Shown: positions 14,264 to 21,420 of the stretch, one piece after another
Layout of the letters: each line of letters begins with the position of its first letter
Position numbering within the stretch: the stretch's first letter is position 1
Virus record (IMG/VR): IMGVR_UViG_3300020054_000066
Coordinates: 1 to 23,312 of that record
Length of the DNA: 23,312 nucleotides
Origin: a virus
Reading direction: 5' to 3' (one strand)
Translations under genes and position numbers: made by a program
The notes under the pieces: generated by a model
Seen by the model: the letters and a program-made list of their open reading frames with translations, nothing else
Told to the model about the DNA's origin: nothing
The model's database searches: none

Positions 14264-15462
14264 TTAGGAGGTCGAAAGGTCAACGACGGCGGCATGCGCC
14301 TTCGGTGCCTTCATAACGAGCGTCCACTCAGACACGATCGCGAACTTGGTCGCGTCGCCCGTCGGGGCAACGTCGGAGACCGAGAACATGCGACCGGGCA
14401 GGTGACCGATCGAGTAGAAGTCAGGATCAAGCAGGAAGATTTCCGTGTTCGCTGCCTGACGGTCGATGACCACGTTGAGCGTACCGAAGTCGGTCAGGTA
14501 CATGCTCACCGAGCCGATGATGACTGCATCGGTCGGCGCGTTGGCCGTCATGTGGAGCTGGTTGGTCACCGCGCTGCCCGAAGACAGATCGGAGAACGCA
14601 ACCTTGTTGGCCGGAGAGACAACCAGCATCGACGGGTTGCCGCCGTCCACATAGGCAGCTTCCATCGCGTCGTCGATCTTCGCCAGGGTCAGGGCCGCAT
14701 TGGCACCGGCCATGTCGGAGACGTCAGAACCATCGCCAGTCGGCGTGGTGGTTGCACCTTCGACCACCGTGTTGGTGATGTACGACAGCAGCTTGCCCGC
14801 CTTGCGGGGATCGCTGCCCGAGCGGGCTTCGTTCTTGAAGAGAGCCTTCTCGACGTCGCGGCGCTGCTCGATGCCCTTCAGCACCTTCACATACGCGGTT
14901 TCGCGATCGCGGCCAGCAGAATCGACGACGTCGAGGGTATTCGACACCGAAGCAGCCTGGACGCTGATCTGGTGGTAGTTGCCACATTACCTTCAGAGCA
15001 GATCGCTAATCTGCCCCCGCTCTTCCGAGCTGCTCTGTGTCGCCACAGAGATGAGACTATATCATCACCCCGAAGGGTGTCCCGCGCTTCCCTGCCGCTT
15101 GGCAGGTACTCCAAAAGGATAGTCGTTGAACCTTCCTCTTTCGAGGCTTGGCTGCTGATTGTCTCAGAGAGAGTTCCCAGCAATTCACGGGATTTGCATT
15201 ACGCCTTACGACGTAATGGCCCTAGCTAATTAAGGCGCGTCGTTGCCGACGGGTTGACGTAGGAGTAATCGGCGCCTTCGTTGACATAGTTGGTGTCAAC
15301 AGCGGCGGCGAGTTCCTGAACTTGCCACTCATGGAAAATACCCGAAGTGGTTACTTTCTCGGCGTTCGAGAACACCGGGGTTTCATCGGGGTCGATCCGA
15401 TAAATAACGTCGGCGAGATCTTCGCGCTCACCGATCGCTGTGCTGGACGTATAGGTCGCCAT
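14264..15462 (-). CDS. Major capsid protein (SU10/DUF5309-type), interrupted by a group I intron
   Basis: The coding sequence is a join of exon 1 (15233-15462) and exon 2 (14264-14984), 951 nt encoding 316 residues. Removing the 248-nt intron joins the frame across split Leu77: PSATTRL then GNYHQISVQAASVSNTLDV, and then AGRDRETAYVKVLKGIEQRR. This junction recreates the conserved R.GN..QI motif of DUF5309-type (SU10-like) HK97-fold capsid proteins. The C-terminal half includes YITNTVVEGATTTPTGDG, MLVVSPANKVAFSDL, TDFGTLNVVIDRQ and FLLDPDFYSIG. Without splicing, exon 1 ends after 78 residues at an in-frame TAG inside the intron. The start (ATG 15462) has AAGGAA upstream and follows the scaffold gene. 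It forms the head shell with the scaffold. Confidence 0.9.
14985..15232 (-). ncRNA. Group I self-splicing intron (td-like, probable subgroup IA) in the capsid gene
   Basis: The core elements are readable. P1 pairs exon GCCU (15233-15236) with GGGC (15219-15222) through a U-G pair at the splice site. P10 pairs the 3' exon UGGC (14981-14984) with GCUA (15223-15226). P2 is 15212-15218/15197-15203; P3 15186-15192/15080-15086; P4 15178-15183/15152-15157; P6a has a GAAA loop (15135-15146); P7 is GACUAU 15119-15124 with AUAGUC 15055-15060; P7.2 spans 15091-15106; P8 (15066-15079) has a UUCG loop; P9 (15033-15050) has a GCGA loop, with two more hairpins at 15019-15030 and 14998-15014. The intron starts TAATTAG and ends in AATG (omega G at 14985), like T4 td. 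It contains no ORF for a homing enzyme. Hairpins between P7 and P3' point to subgroup IA. Confidence 0.93.
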
Positions 15463-15479
15463 AGTAGCGGTTCCTTATC

Positions 15480-16487
15480 TTAGGAGGTTAGGAGATAGTC
15501 GACCGCGTCGTTCAGCTTTCCGGTCTTGGAAAGTTTCTTCATCGCGGCCTGCTTCCTGCGCACCTGGCCGTCCACTTTGCCCCTCGGCTGTCCCGATCGG
15601 GATACCTTGGGTGCAGGCTTTGCTTTCTTCTTCTTCACCGCCTTGTCTGTGACCAGTTGGTCATACAGCCACGCCTTGCGGAGCGTCTCGACGGCACGGG
15701 CATCGGTGATACCGGCGATTTCCTCGTCGGTGATGCCAGCGTCGTTTGCCCATGACTTGAGGGCATCGCGCTCCTTTGCAAACACATCCGGGTCCGACCA
15801 CGCGGGTATCCGGCGCACCATCTCCTCTCGCTGTTCAGCGAGATGCGTTTGGCGCTGCTGTGCCATTTCGGCTTGCTGTTGCTGGCTCAGTTGCTGGCGC
15901 TCAGAGATGACCTTTTGAAACGCTTCCTGCTGCGATCGGAACTGATCGCGGGCGCGGACGTATTCCAGCGGGTCGCTCTCGTAGAGCTTGTCCCAGTGTT
16001 CCTGGCCGGGGTCCTGCGGTTGGAAGAGCTGCTCCACCTGCTGCAATGCCGCGGCATACTGGTTTCGCAGTTGACGCGCCTGCGCAATCTCAGCCTCGTT
16101 CGCTTTACGCTGCTCGGCTAGTGCTTGCGACTTGCGCGTGTAATCGGCTTGACGCTGATACCCGTTCAAAAGCTCCTGCTCGGTGACGTCGACTTCCTGG
16201 CCGTCCACCTTAACGGTGTAGACCAGTTCAGTTTCGCCATCGTCCGCGTCCTCGGCCCCATCGGCCTCGTCAGCGTCAGCAGCCTCGATGGGTTCTTCAT
16301 CGTCGGCCTGGTCGTCGATTTCCTCTGGAGCGTCTGCCTCTACCGGCTCGGCTTCAACGGCTTCTTCGACGGGTTCAGATGATGCGGTCTCTTCGGCTTG
16401 CACCCCGAGGGTGTTCCGTTCGAGAAGCATCTGGACGGCAGCATTAGCCGTCAGCGGGCCGTCCCCGGCCTGCGTGGTATCGGTCAT
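15480..16487 (-). CDS. Head scaffolding protein
   Basis: This 335-residue protein sits between the portal block and the capsid, the usual scaffold position. It has a very acidic Glu/Asp/Ala-rich stretch at residues 30-88, then ELVYTVKVDGQEVDVTEQEL and YQRQADYTRKSQALAEQRK, a recurrent scaffold-protein motif, then a Gln-rich coiled coil (about 120-235, with QQQQAEMAQQRQ), and a Lys/Arg-rich C-terminus (KKKKAKPAPK, RRKQAAMKKL) that would contact the capsid. It directs procapsid assembly and is lost on maturation in known systems. AGAGG lies 7 nt before ATG 16487. Confidence 0.85.
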   Translation of the reverse strand: MTDTTQAGDGPLTANAAVQMLLERNTLGVQAEETASSEPVEEAVEAEPVEADAPEEIDDQADDEEPIEAADADEADGAEDADDGETELVYTVKVDGQEVDVTEQELLNGYQRQADYTRKSQALAEQRKANEAEIAQARQLRNQYAAALQQVEQLFQPQDPGQEHWDKLYESDPLEYVRARDQFRSQQEAFQKVISERQQLSQQQQAEMAQQRQTHLAEQREEMVRRIPAWSDPDVFAKERDALKSWANDAGITDEEIAGITDARAVETLRKAWLYDQLVTDKAVKKKKAKPAPKVSRSGQPRGKVDGQVRRKQAAMKKLSKTGKLNDAVDYLLTS

Positions 16488-16540
16488 ATTAACCTCTTGA
16501 ATAAGGGCCGCGGTGCGGAGGCGAACGCTTGTCCGCGCGG

Positions 16541-16807
16541 TTATCCTTTGATGCCGCGATCAAGCTCGCGACGTGCTAGGTCGCCGGTCATGGCGACACT
16601 TTCGAGATGCGCGCGGACGCCTTGCAGCGACTTCAGCATCAGGAAAATCTTCTCGCGCCGGTCGGACTGAGCTTCCTCAGTGTCCCGCCAGGCGGAGATG
16701 TATTGGGTCTCAAGCGTTTCAAACGCTTCGGTTAAAATCTCGTCTCGCAGAAGCGCCGCAGCGCGCGCGCCACGGTCGACTTCCTCTCGCCTCTTGCCTT
16801 CATCCAT
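16541..16807 (-). CDS. Small helical conserved phage protein (88 aa)
   Basis: An 88-residue, almost wholly helical, charged protein: a basic/acidic N-terminus (MDEGKRREEVDRGARA), a central amphipathic helix (DEILTEAFETLETQYISAWR) and a C-terminal helix (MLKSLQGVRAHLESVAM). Small helical proteins of this kind recur between portal and scaffold genes, where a role in head assembly or an early virion component is possible. There is no DNA-binding or catalytic motif. The start shares an A with the preceding stop (TGATG). Confidence 0.72.
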   Translation of the reverse strand: MDEGKRREEVDRGARAAALLRDEILTEAFETLETQYISAWRDTEEAQSDRREKIFLMLKSLQGVRAHLESVAMTGDLARRELDRGIKG

Positions 16808-17697
16808 CAGATGAGCAGGCTCGCCACTGGCTGGTAGCCGGTCGTGTCGAGCGGGCCGGAATAGAACTCAGGGCGCAGCGCGAAGCTCTCTTGGAAACGA
16901 CGCTCCTGCTGGGGATAGAGCAGGCCATAGTCGGCGGGCGCGTTTACCGGAACGACGTTGAGCGTCGAGGGGCGCTGCAACAGTGTCGGGTTAAGAAAAA
17001 TTGGCTCGGCGGCAATCGGAGCGGCCACGTTCTCGACCACTGCGGTTGGCGTCGCGGCTTGCGGGATATAACGGCGCTGCGCGGCCGGATCAGGGCTGCT
17101 GCCCATCTGGTCAGCCGCCTCCATCAAGTCCTGCATTTCGACGTGGCCCTTGACCTGCGCGAATACTGACGGAGGACTAAAGTAGTCTAAGGCGGCAACA
17201 CCTTTGGAGAAGATGCCGAACGGCGTTGGGTCTATAAAACCCATAACGGCTGATATTGCTTTTGCTGCGGGGTTGTCTGGGTCGACATTGACAGGGGTGC
17301 CGTAAGGCATTCCATTTTTGATCGCCTGGAAAGTGTATGGGTCAAGCTGCTCAAGCGTAATGTCGGCCCTGTCCGCGACGGCAGCGGCGGCTTGCCCGGC
17401 ATTGGTAAAGCCGATCGCGTCTTCCAGAGACATGTCTGGATTGTAGCTGTAGAAACTTTGCCCAAGCGCTTGGGCGTCATTAGCGCTTATGCCGGGGCCA
17501 AGCGAGGGGCCGGGACTAGGGTCTGGTGACTTTGTGCCATAGGCATCAACCGGGTCATCAAACGAACCCGGATTAGCGGTTGGCGAAGCTGTTCCATAGG
17601 AATCTACGTCGTCAAATGAACCTGGGTTTCCGAAAGCGGTATCTTCGCCATAATCAGCGCCATCACCGCCTCCGCCGTCTCCACCACCACCAGACAT
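16807..17697 (-). CDS. Hypothetical protein with Gly/Asp-rich repeat N-terminus (296 aa)
   Basis: No family is recognised. The first 65 residues are low-complexity, with a Gly/Asp run and two near-identical units NPGSFDD.VD.YGT (residues 24-37 and 42-55). Residues of about 75-175 contain a helical region (LGQSFYSYNPDMSLEDAIGF, NAGQAAAAVADRADITLEQL). The C-terminal third is Pro-rich and ends DTTGYQPVASLLI. It overlaps the portal stop (TAATG) and the next start. It may be a virion accessory or decoration-type protein; this is inferred from position only. Confidence 0.68.
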   Translation of the reverse strand: MSGGGGDGGGGDGADYGEDTAFGNPGSFDDVDSYGTASPTANPGSFDDPVDAYGTKSPDPSPGPSLGPGISANDAQALGQSFYSYNPDMSLEDAIGFTNAGQAAAAVADRADITLEQLDPYTFQAIKNGMPYGTPVNVDPDNPAAKAISAVMGFIDPTPFGIFSKGVAALDYFSPPSVFAQVKGHVEMQDLMEAADQMGSSPDPAAQRRYIPQAATPTAVVENVAAPIAAEPIFLNPTLLQRPSTLNVVPVNAPADYGLLYPQQERRFQESFALRPEFYSGPLDTTGYQPVASLLI

Positions 17698-19679
17698 TAC
17701 ACGACACTCCTGATATTTGGCTGGACCATTGGGTTCTTAGCGGCCAGCTCGACGCCCTTGAGCTGGGCTTCCATCGCCAGCTCCTGACGCTTCAATTCAA
17801 ATTCGGCGAGCATTTCCTCGCGCTTCAACTCCAGCTCGGCAACCATGCGCTCGCGCTTCAGCGCAATCTCGGCTTCGAGCTTCATCATCTCGGGATCAGC
17901 CTGCGGCTGCTGCGACATCTGCATCGGCGGCTGCATGGCCGGATCCAGGAAGAACTGACCGGCATCCTTGAAGCCGGAATGTTCCGCGATCTTCGCCAAG
18001 GTGTTGCGGTACTGCTCGATCGTCACCAGCGGGTTCTGCGGGCCGAGCTGCATGAGGATCTGCTCCTGCTTCGCAGCGATCTGAGCCAGCACGGCAATCT
18101 TCTCGTTCGTGTCGCCGGTGCCGAGACCGACGTTCACGCTCATGTCGAAGCCGTTGACCCAGGCGCGCGGGTCCATCGGGACGAACTGATTGCGCAGGCG
18201 AATGATGCGCGGCTGGTTCTGATGCTTGGTGACGAGGTGCAGGATGTTTTTGAAGAGCGTCTTCACGCCGGTCTCCGCGAATACGCGAGCGATCATCTCG
18301 ATCTTGCCCTGCGCAGCCGACACAGTCGCGGCCACGGCGGTTGCCGTCGTCGACTGGAGGGCGTCGGCATCAAGGCCCATCGAGGCGCGGCTCAAGCCAG
18401 TGCGCTGCTCGCGGACCTGGTCCAGATACTCAAGCATCGGGAACGTCTGCTGCCCGATCGGCGCCGGGGCCAGCGGCTGCACCATGCCAGGGGCGCGGGC
18501 GCGTACCACGCCGCCGGGGCGGTTGGTTAGCAGGTCGTCCAGGTTCACCTGGCCCTCGACTGCGACGACGCGGCTGTTGTTGGCCGCGTACAGGTTGTCG
18601 AGATACTGCCTCATCAGGGTCGACTTGATGACCTGAAGGTCTTCGACTAACTCGGCAACCGAGCGACCGACCAGGCGATGCGGCATCATAATGGGCGACA
18701 GTGTGGCGAACGGGATGTGGTCGAACAGCTCGTTCTCGACGATCTCGTAGGCGTCGCCCAGGCACACCACGCGGCGCAGCTCGGCGATGCCGTCGTCGTC
18801 ATAGTCGGCCTTGATGTAGACCTCGGTCACGAGGACGTTCTGCATGGCCGGGTCGGCGCGATCGAACTCGGCGTTGCTCTCCAGATCGTCGAAGCGCGAC
18901 TGGCGCTCTTCCAGCTCTTCCAGCTCGTTGTAGCCCGCATGCTTGACGACGTCGTCCTCGTCATAGCCGCGCGCGATCAGATCGCTGACGCTGGCGACAG
19001 TGCGGTGCGCGACGAACGGCGCGTCCTTGAGGTTCTTGGTGCGCTTGGCGAACAGGAACTCTTCCGGCGGCACGTTCTCGACAATGACCTTGCCGCTGGT
19101 CTCGACGCGGCGGACGCGGACGTCATAGGTGAGCGGCCGCAGGTCTTCCTCGCCTTCCGCAGGCTCGGGGCCGAACGGGATTTCGTCGCGCTCGATGATC
19201 TCGACGTCGGGATCAGCGAGGATCGCCGACAGCTCGATGTCGGACAGACCCTCGTAGAGTTCCTCGTCGACGTGTGCCTCCTCTTCCCACCAGGTCTTCA
19301 CGACGCCCAGCTTCTGGAGCAGGCCGTCCTTGAACCAGTTGTGCAGGGTCAGGAAGCCGTCGTTGTCGCTGCTGAAGATGAAGTTGCAGTAGTCAGTCGC
19401 CTGGGCCGCTGCCTCGACGTCTTCAGGACCACGCGGCACGAACTCGACGGTGCGGTCGGTCGAGGAGAAAATGCGCATCAGGGACGGCATCATCATCTCA
19501 ATCGTGTCGGCGACCTCGGTGCTGACAACCTGGGAACGGCCTTCCTGCTCGTTTCCGAGCGGCTCGCCCATGTAATAGTCATGCAGCCGGATGCGGTCGC
19601 GCGCATACTCGGTATCGTAGAAACCGAGTGCGTTTTGCACCTCGGAAACTACGATTGATTGAAATTCGATGTCGTCCAT
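17697..19679 (-). CDS. Portal protein (P22-type)
   Basis: This 660-residue protein resembles P22-like portals. The N-terminus (FYDTEYARDRIRLHDYYMGE, then GRSQVVSTEVADTIEMMMPS) and core features (FVPRGPEDVEAAAQATDYCN, FLFAKRTKNLKDAPFVAHRT, GRSVAELVEDLQVIKSTLMR, NRPGGVVRARAPGMVQPL) match the family. It forms the dodecameric ring at one vertex through which TerL pumps DNA. The C-terminus, about residues 606-649, carries four consecutive 11-residue repeats of the type .LKRE.M.AE., forming a predicted coiled coil or barrel-like helix projecting into the head. The start ATG at 19679 has only a weak Shine-Dalgarno, and the stop overlaps the next start (TAATG). Confidence 0.93.
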   Translation of the reverse strand: MDDIEFQSIVVSEVQNALGFYDTEYARDRIRLHDYYMGEPLGNEQEGRSQVVSTEVADTIEMMMPSLMRIFSSTDRTVEFVPRGPEDVEAAAQATDYCNFIFSSDNDGFLTLHNWFKDGLLQKLGVVKTWWEEEAHVDEELYEGLSDIELSAILADPDVEIIERDEIPFGPEPAEGEEDLRPLTYDVRVRRVETSGKVIVENVPPEEFLFAKRTKNLKDAPFVAHRTVASVSDLIARGYDEDDVVKHAGYNELEELEERQSRFDDLESNAEFDRADPAMQNVLVTEVYIKADYDDDGIAELRRVVCLGDAYEIVENELFDHIPFATLSPIMMPHRLVGRSVAELVEDLQVIKSTLMRQYLDNLYAANNSRVVAVEGQVNLDDLLTNRPGGVVRARAPGMVQPLAPAPIGQQTFPMLEYLDQVREQRTGLSRASMGLDADALQSTTATAVAATVSAAQGKIEMIARVFAETGVKTLFKNILHLVTKHQNQPRIIRLRNQFVPMDPRAWVNGFDMSVNVGLGTGDTNEKIAVLAQIAAKQEQILMQLGPQNPLVTIEQYRNTLAKIAEHSGFKDAGQFFLDPAMQPPMQMSQQPQADPEMMKLEAEIALKRERMVAELELKREEMLAEFELKRQELAMEAQLKGVELAAKNPMVQPNIRSVV

Positions 19680-19718
19680 GACGCTGGCTTTCTATTGGGT
19701 CAGCAGGAGGTGCTGTAC

Positions 19719-19904
19719 TTACCCGTCTTCTCGCTTGCGACGCGCTTTCCGCCCTTGCCCTTTTTCTTTCCGTAACCCTTCATCTGACGATCCCTTCGGT
19801 TGGAGTTTGCCGATAGCGGCGTAGGTGTCCGAGACGTAACTGTCGAACTTCTTGCCCGTCAGGCCGCGCATGCGCGCCGCCCGCCGGATCTTGCCTTCGA
19901 TCAT
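19719..19904 (-). CDS. Small basic protein between terminase and portal (61 aa)
   Basis: The true start is ATG 19904 (MIEGKIRRAARMRGLTGKK), which overlaps the stop of the preceding 40-residue gene by ATGA; the longer in-frame extension lies inside that gene. The product is 61 residues, strongly basic, with a highly charged Lys/Arg-rich tail (RKEKGQGRKARRKRE). Nucleic-acid binding is plausible from charge alone. I do not recognise it as a terminase small subunit, and no helix-turn-helix is visible. Confidence 0.65.
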   Translation of the reverse strand: MIEGKIRRAARMRGLTGKKFDSYVSDTYAAIGKLQPKGSSDEGLRKEKGQGRKARRKREDG

Positions 19905-20023
19905 TTGGTGAACCTCGATGTGAACGTCGGAGCCTTGCGCTTGACGTTCTTCTTGTGCCGACCCGGTCGGCGGATGCGCTTTTTGTATTTGTAGGCGCTG
20001 GCACCTATGACTGGGCGCGCCAT
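19901..20023 (-). CDS. 40-residue highly basic protein (RPGRHKK motif)
   Basis: A short gene encodes MARPVIGASAYKYKKRIR, then RPGRHKKNVKRKAP, ending FTSRFTK. The start shares an A with the terminase stop (TGATG at 20023), and its own stop overlaps the next gene by ATGA, so it is translated within the operon. Tiny basic proteins with a RPGRH motif occur next to terminase genes in other podoviruses; their function is not known to me. It is too short for common gene callers and could be missed. Confidence 0.7.
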   Translation of the reverse strand: MARPVIGASAYKYKKRIRRPGRHKKNVKRKAPTFTSRFTK

Positions 20024-21420
20024 CAGACGACCCAGCCGGTGTCGACCTCAATCGGTCGGCTCCACTGCCACGCCTGCATCTGCGACGGGCTTCCGCTGGA
20101 TGCGGCGAAAGTAAGGCAGAGCGCGTCAGCGATGTCCGGGCTTCCCTGCCCGCGCTTGCGCATCTCGTCCTTGCTCTCGATCTTGGTTTTGCCGGACGAT
20201 GTGAAGCTATATCGGGGCGTGGTGAGTTCGCTCTTGAGTTTATCGTTTTTCGGAAGTTTGCAGTCGCGATCTTCGAGCCACTCCCGACATAGCATCCACA
20301 ACTCGTCTCGCATGCGCATAGCCTCTGGCTTCATCGCGCTACTTTCGGAGACGTTAACCCCTCGCGCCGGAGCGCCCAGCTCTCTCAGTCGATCGACGAC
20401 GCCGGACCCCAGGCCAATGCTGTCGACGAGTATCTGATCCGGCTTTTCGTCGAAGCGGGCCGCAGCGATCTCAGCCATGACTGCGCCGCACAATTCCATC
20501 AGATCCAGGCCGCGCCAGGTGCGGATGTCGTGGACGACGTTGCCCTTACGCTTTACGAGCGCCGAAGCGTCTGTACCAAACCGCGCAACGTCGAGACCCC
20601 AGACCGACATGCTTCCCGAATACGGCTCCACATCGCGCTCAAACGCTTCTTCAACGAGGCCCATGGGGATGTAGCTTTCGTCGTCAACCGTCGGAAATTC
20701 TCCGAGAACGCGGACACGATACGCATTGCTTAACTCTCCATATCGCTGCGCCATGTCGCGCAAGAAGTCTTCGCTGACGAGCGGGCTGTCTACGCAGGAG
20801 ACGCGCATCGTCTTCCAGCTATCGGTCAGCGCAGTTTGCGTTTTGTAAAAGAAGCCGCTGGTCCTGACCGGGTTGCCCAGCAGTAGGGTGCAGGCGTTTT
20901 CGGTCGACATCGATCCGGCGGCGGACTCAAACACCTCTTCGGGTATGCCGCTGGCCTCGTCAGCGACCAGAAGCACATGCTCACTGTGAACACCGGCCAA
21001 ACTCTCGGGCCGCTCCTTGCTCGACGTCCTCGCTGAGATAAACGCCTCAGTCGGGCTGGCCTTGAGGACGACGCGGTCGCTGGTCGCGTCGATCAGCTCC
21101 TTCAGCGCGTCGGGCATATCCTTCATGCGGCGCTTCACCTCGGCGAACAGAGCGTCGAAGAGCTGGGCGCTGGTGGGCGCGGTAACCACGATCTTGACCG
21201 GGTATCTCGTCAGGAGAAACCAGAGCATGAGCGCGGCGGCTGCCGTTGACTTGCCGACGCCGTGGCCTGACCTGACACTGATCCGACGCTCGCCCGATGC
21301 GACCAGCTTCATCACCTCGGCCTGCCAGGGCAGCGGGTCGAAATCGAGAACCTCGACGCAGAAGTTCACAGGATCGTCGGCGTATTCCGCGAGGAACTCG
21401 ACGAAGGCGTTGTCGGTCAT
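20023..21420 (-). CDS. terL: Terminase large subunit
   Basis: This 465-residue packaging ATPase/nuclease has Walker A at residues 52-58 (GHGVGKS), Walker B at 149-155 (VLLVADE) with the catalytic Glu155, and motif III-like LLGNPVRTSGFFY at 180-192. The RNase H-type nuclease has acidic residues Asp277 (VWGLDVARFG), Asp333 (ILVDSIG) and Asp429/Asp432 (GSPDIADAL). It translocates phage DNA into the procapsid through the portal and cuts it at the end. The start ATG at 21420 abuts the preceding stop (TAG then ATG), and the stop overlaps the next gene (TGATG). No small subunit was seen in the window; it may be upstream of 23312. Confidence 0.95.
   Translation of the reverse strand: MTDNAFVEFLAEYADDPVNFCVEVLDFDPLPWQAEVMKLVASGERRISVRSGHGVGKSTAAAALMLWFLLTRYPVKIVVTAPTSAQLFDALFAEVKRRMKDMPDALKELIDATSDRVVLKASPTEAFISARTSSKERPESLAGVHSEHVLLVADEASGIPEEVFESAAGSMSTENACTLLLGNPVRTSGFFYKTQTALTDSWKTMRVSCVDSPLVSEDFLRDMAQRYGELSNAYRVRVLGEFPTVDDESYIPMGLVEEAFERDVEPYSGSMSVWGLDVARFGTDASALVKRKGNVVHDIRTWRGLDLMELCGAVMAEIAAARFDEKPDQILVDSIGLGSGVVDRLRELGAPARGVNVSESSAMKPEAMRMRDELWMLCREWLEDRDCKLPKNDKLKSELTTPRYSFTSSGKTKIESKDEMRKRGQGSPDIADALCLTFAASSGSPSQMQAWQWSRPIEVDTGWVV

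Noticed and set aside
14264-14947. Capsid C-terminal part as an independent gene starting at GTG 14947
   Set aside because: The frame continues upstream to 14984 with the conserved capsid motif, there is no good Shine-Dalgarno at 14947, and splicing of the intron joins it exactly to exon 1.
14294-15229. 311-residue plus-strand ORF across capsid and intron
   Set aside because: It is antisense to the capsid exons and the intron, is Arg/His-rich as expected for the complement of GC-rich coding DNA, and matches no family.
14947-15233. Capsid gene broken by frameshift or insertion sequence
   Set aside because: The intervening 248 nt has no transposase, terminal repeats or target duplication but has all core group I intron helices and restores the frame when removed.
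17340-17370. A further LEQLD module in the 296-residue protein
   Set aside because: Only the short string ITLEQLD matches; the rest of the module (GT.DS...S.D..W) is absent, so it is likely chance.
17580-19658. Long plus-strand ORFs opposite the portal (316 and 326 residues)
   Set aside because: Antisense to an unmistakable portal gene; the His/Leu- and Val/Asp-rich compositions are artefacts of the complementary codon pattern.
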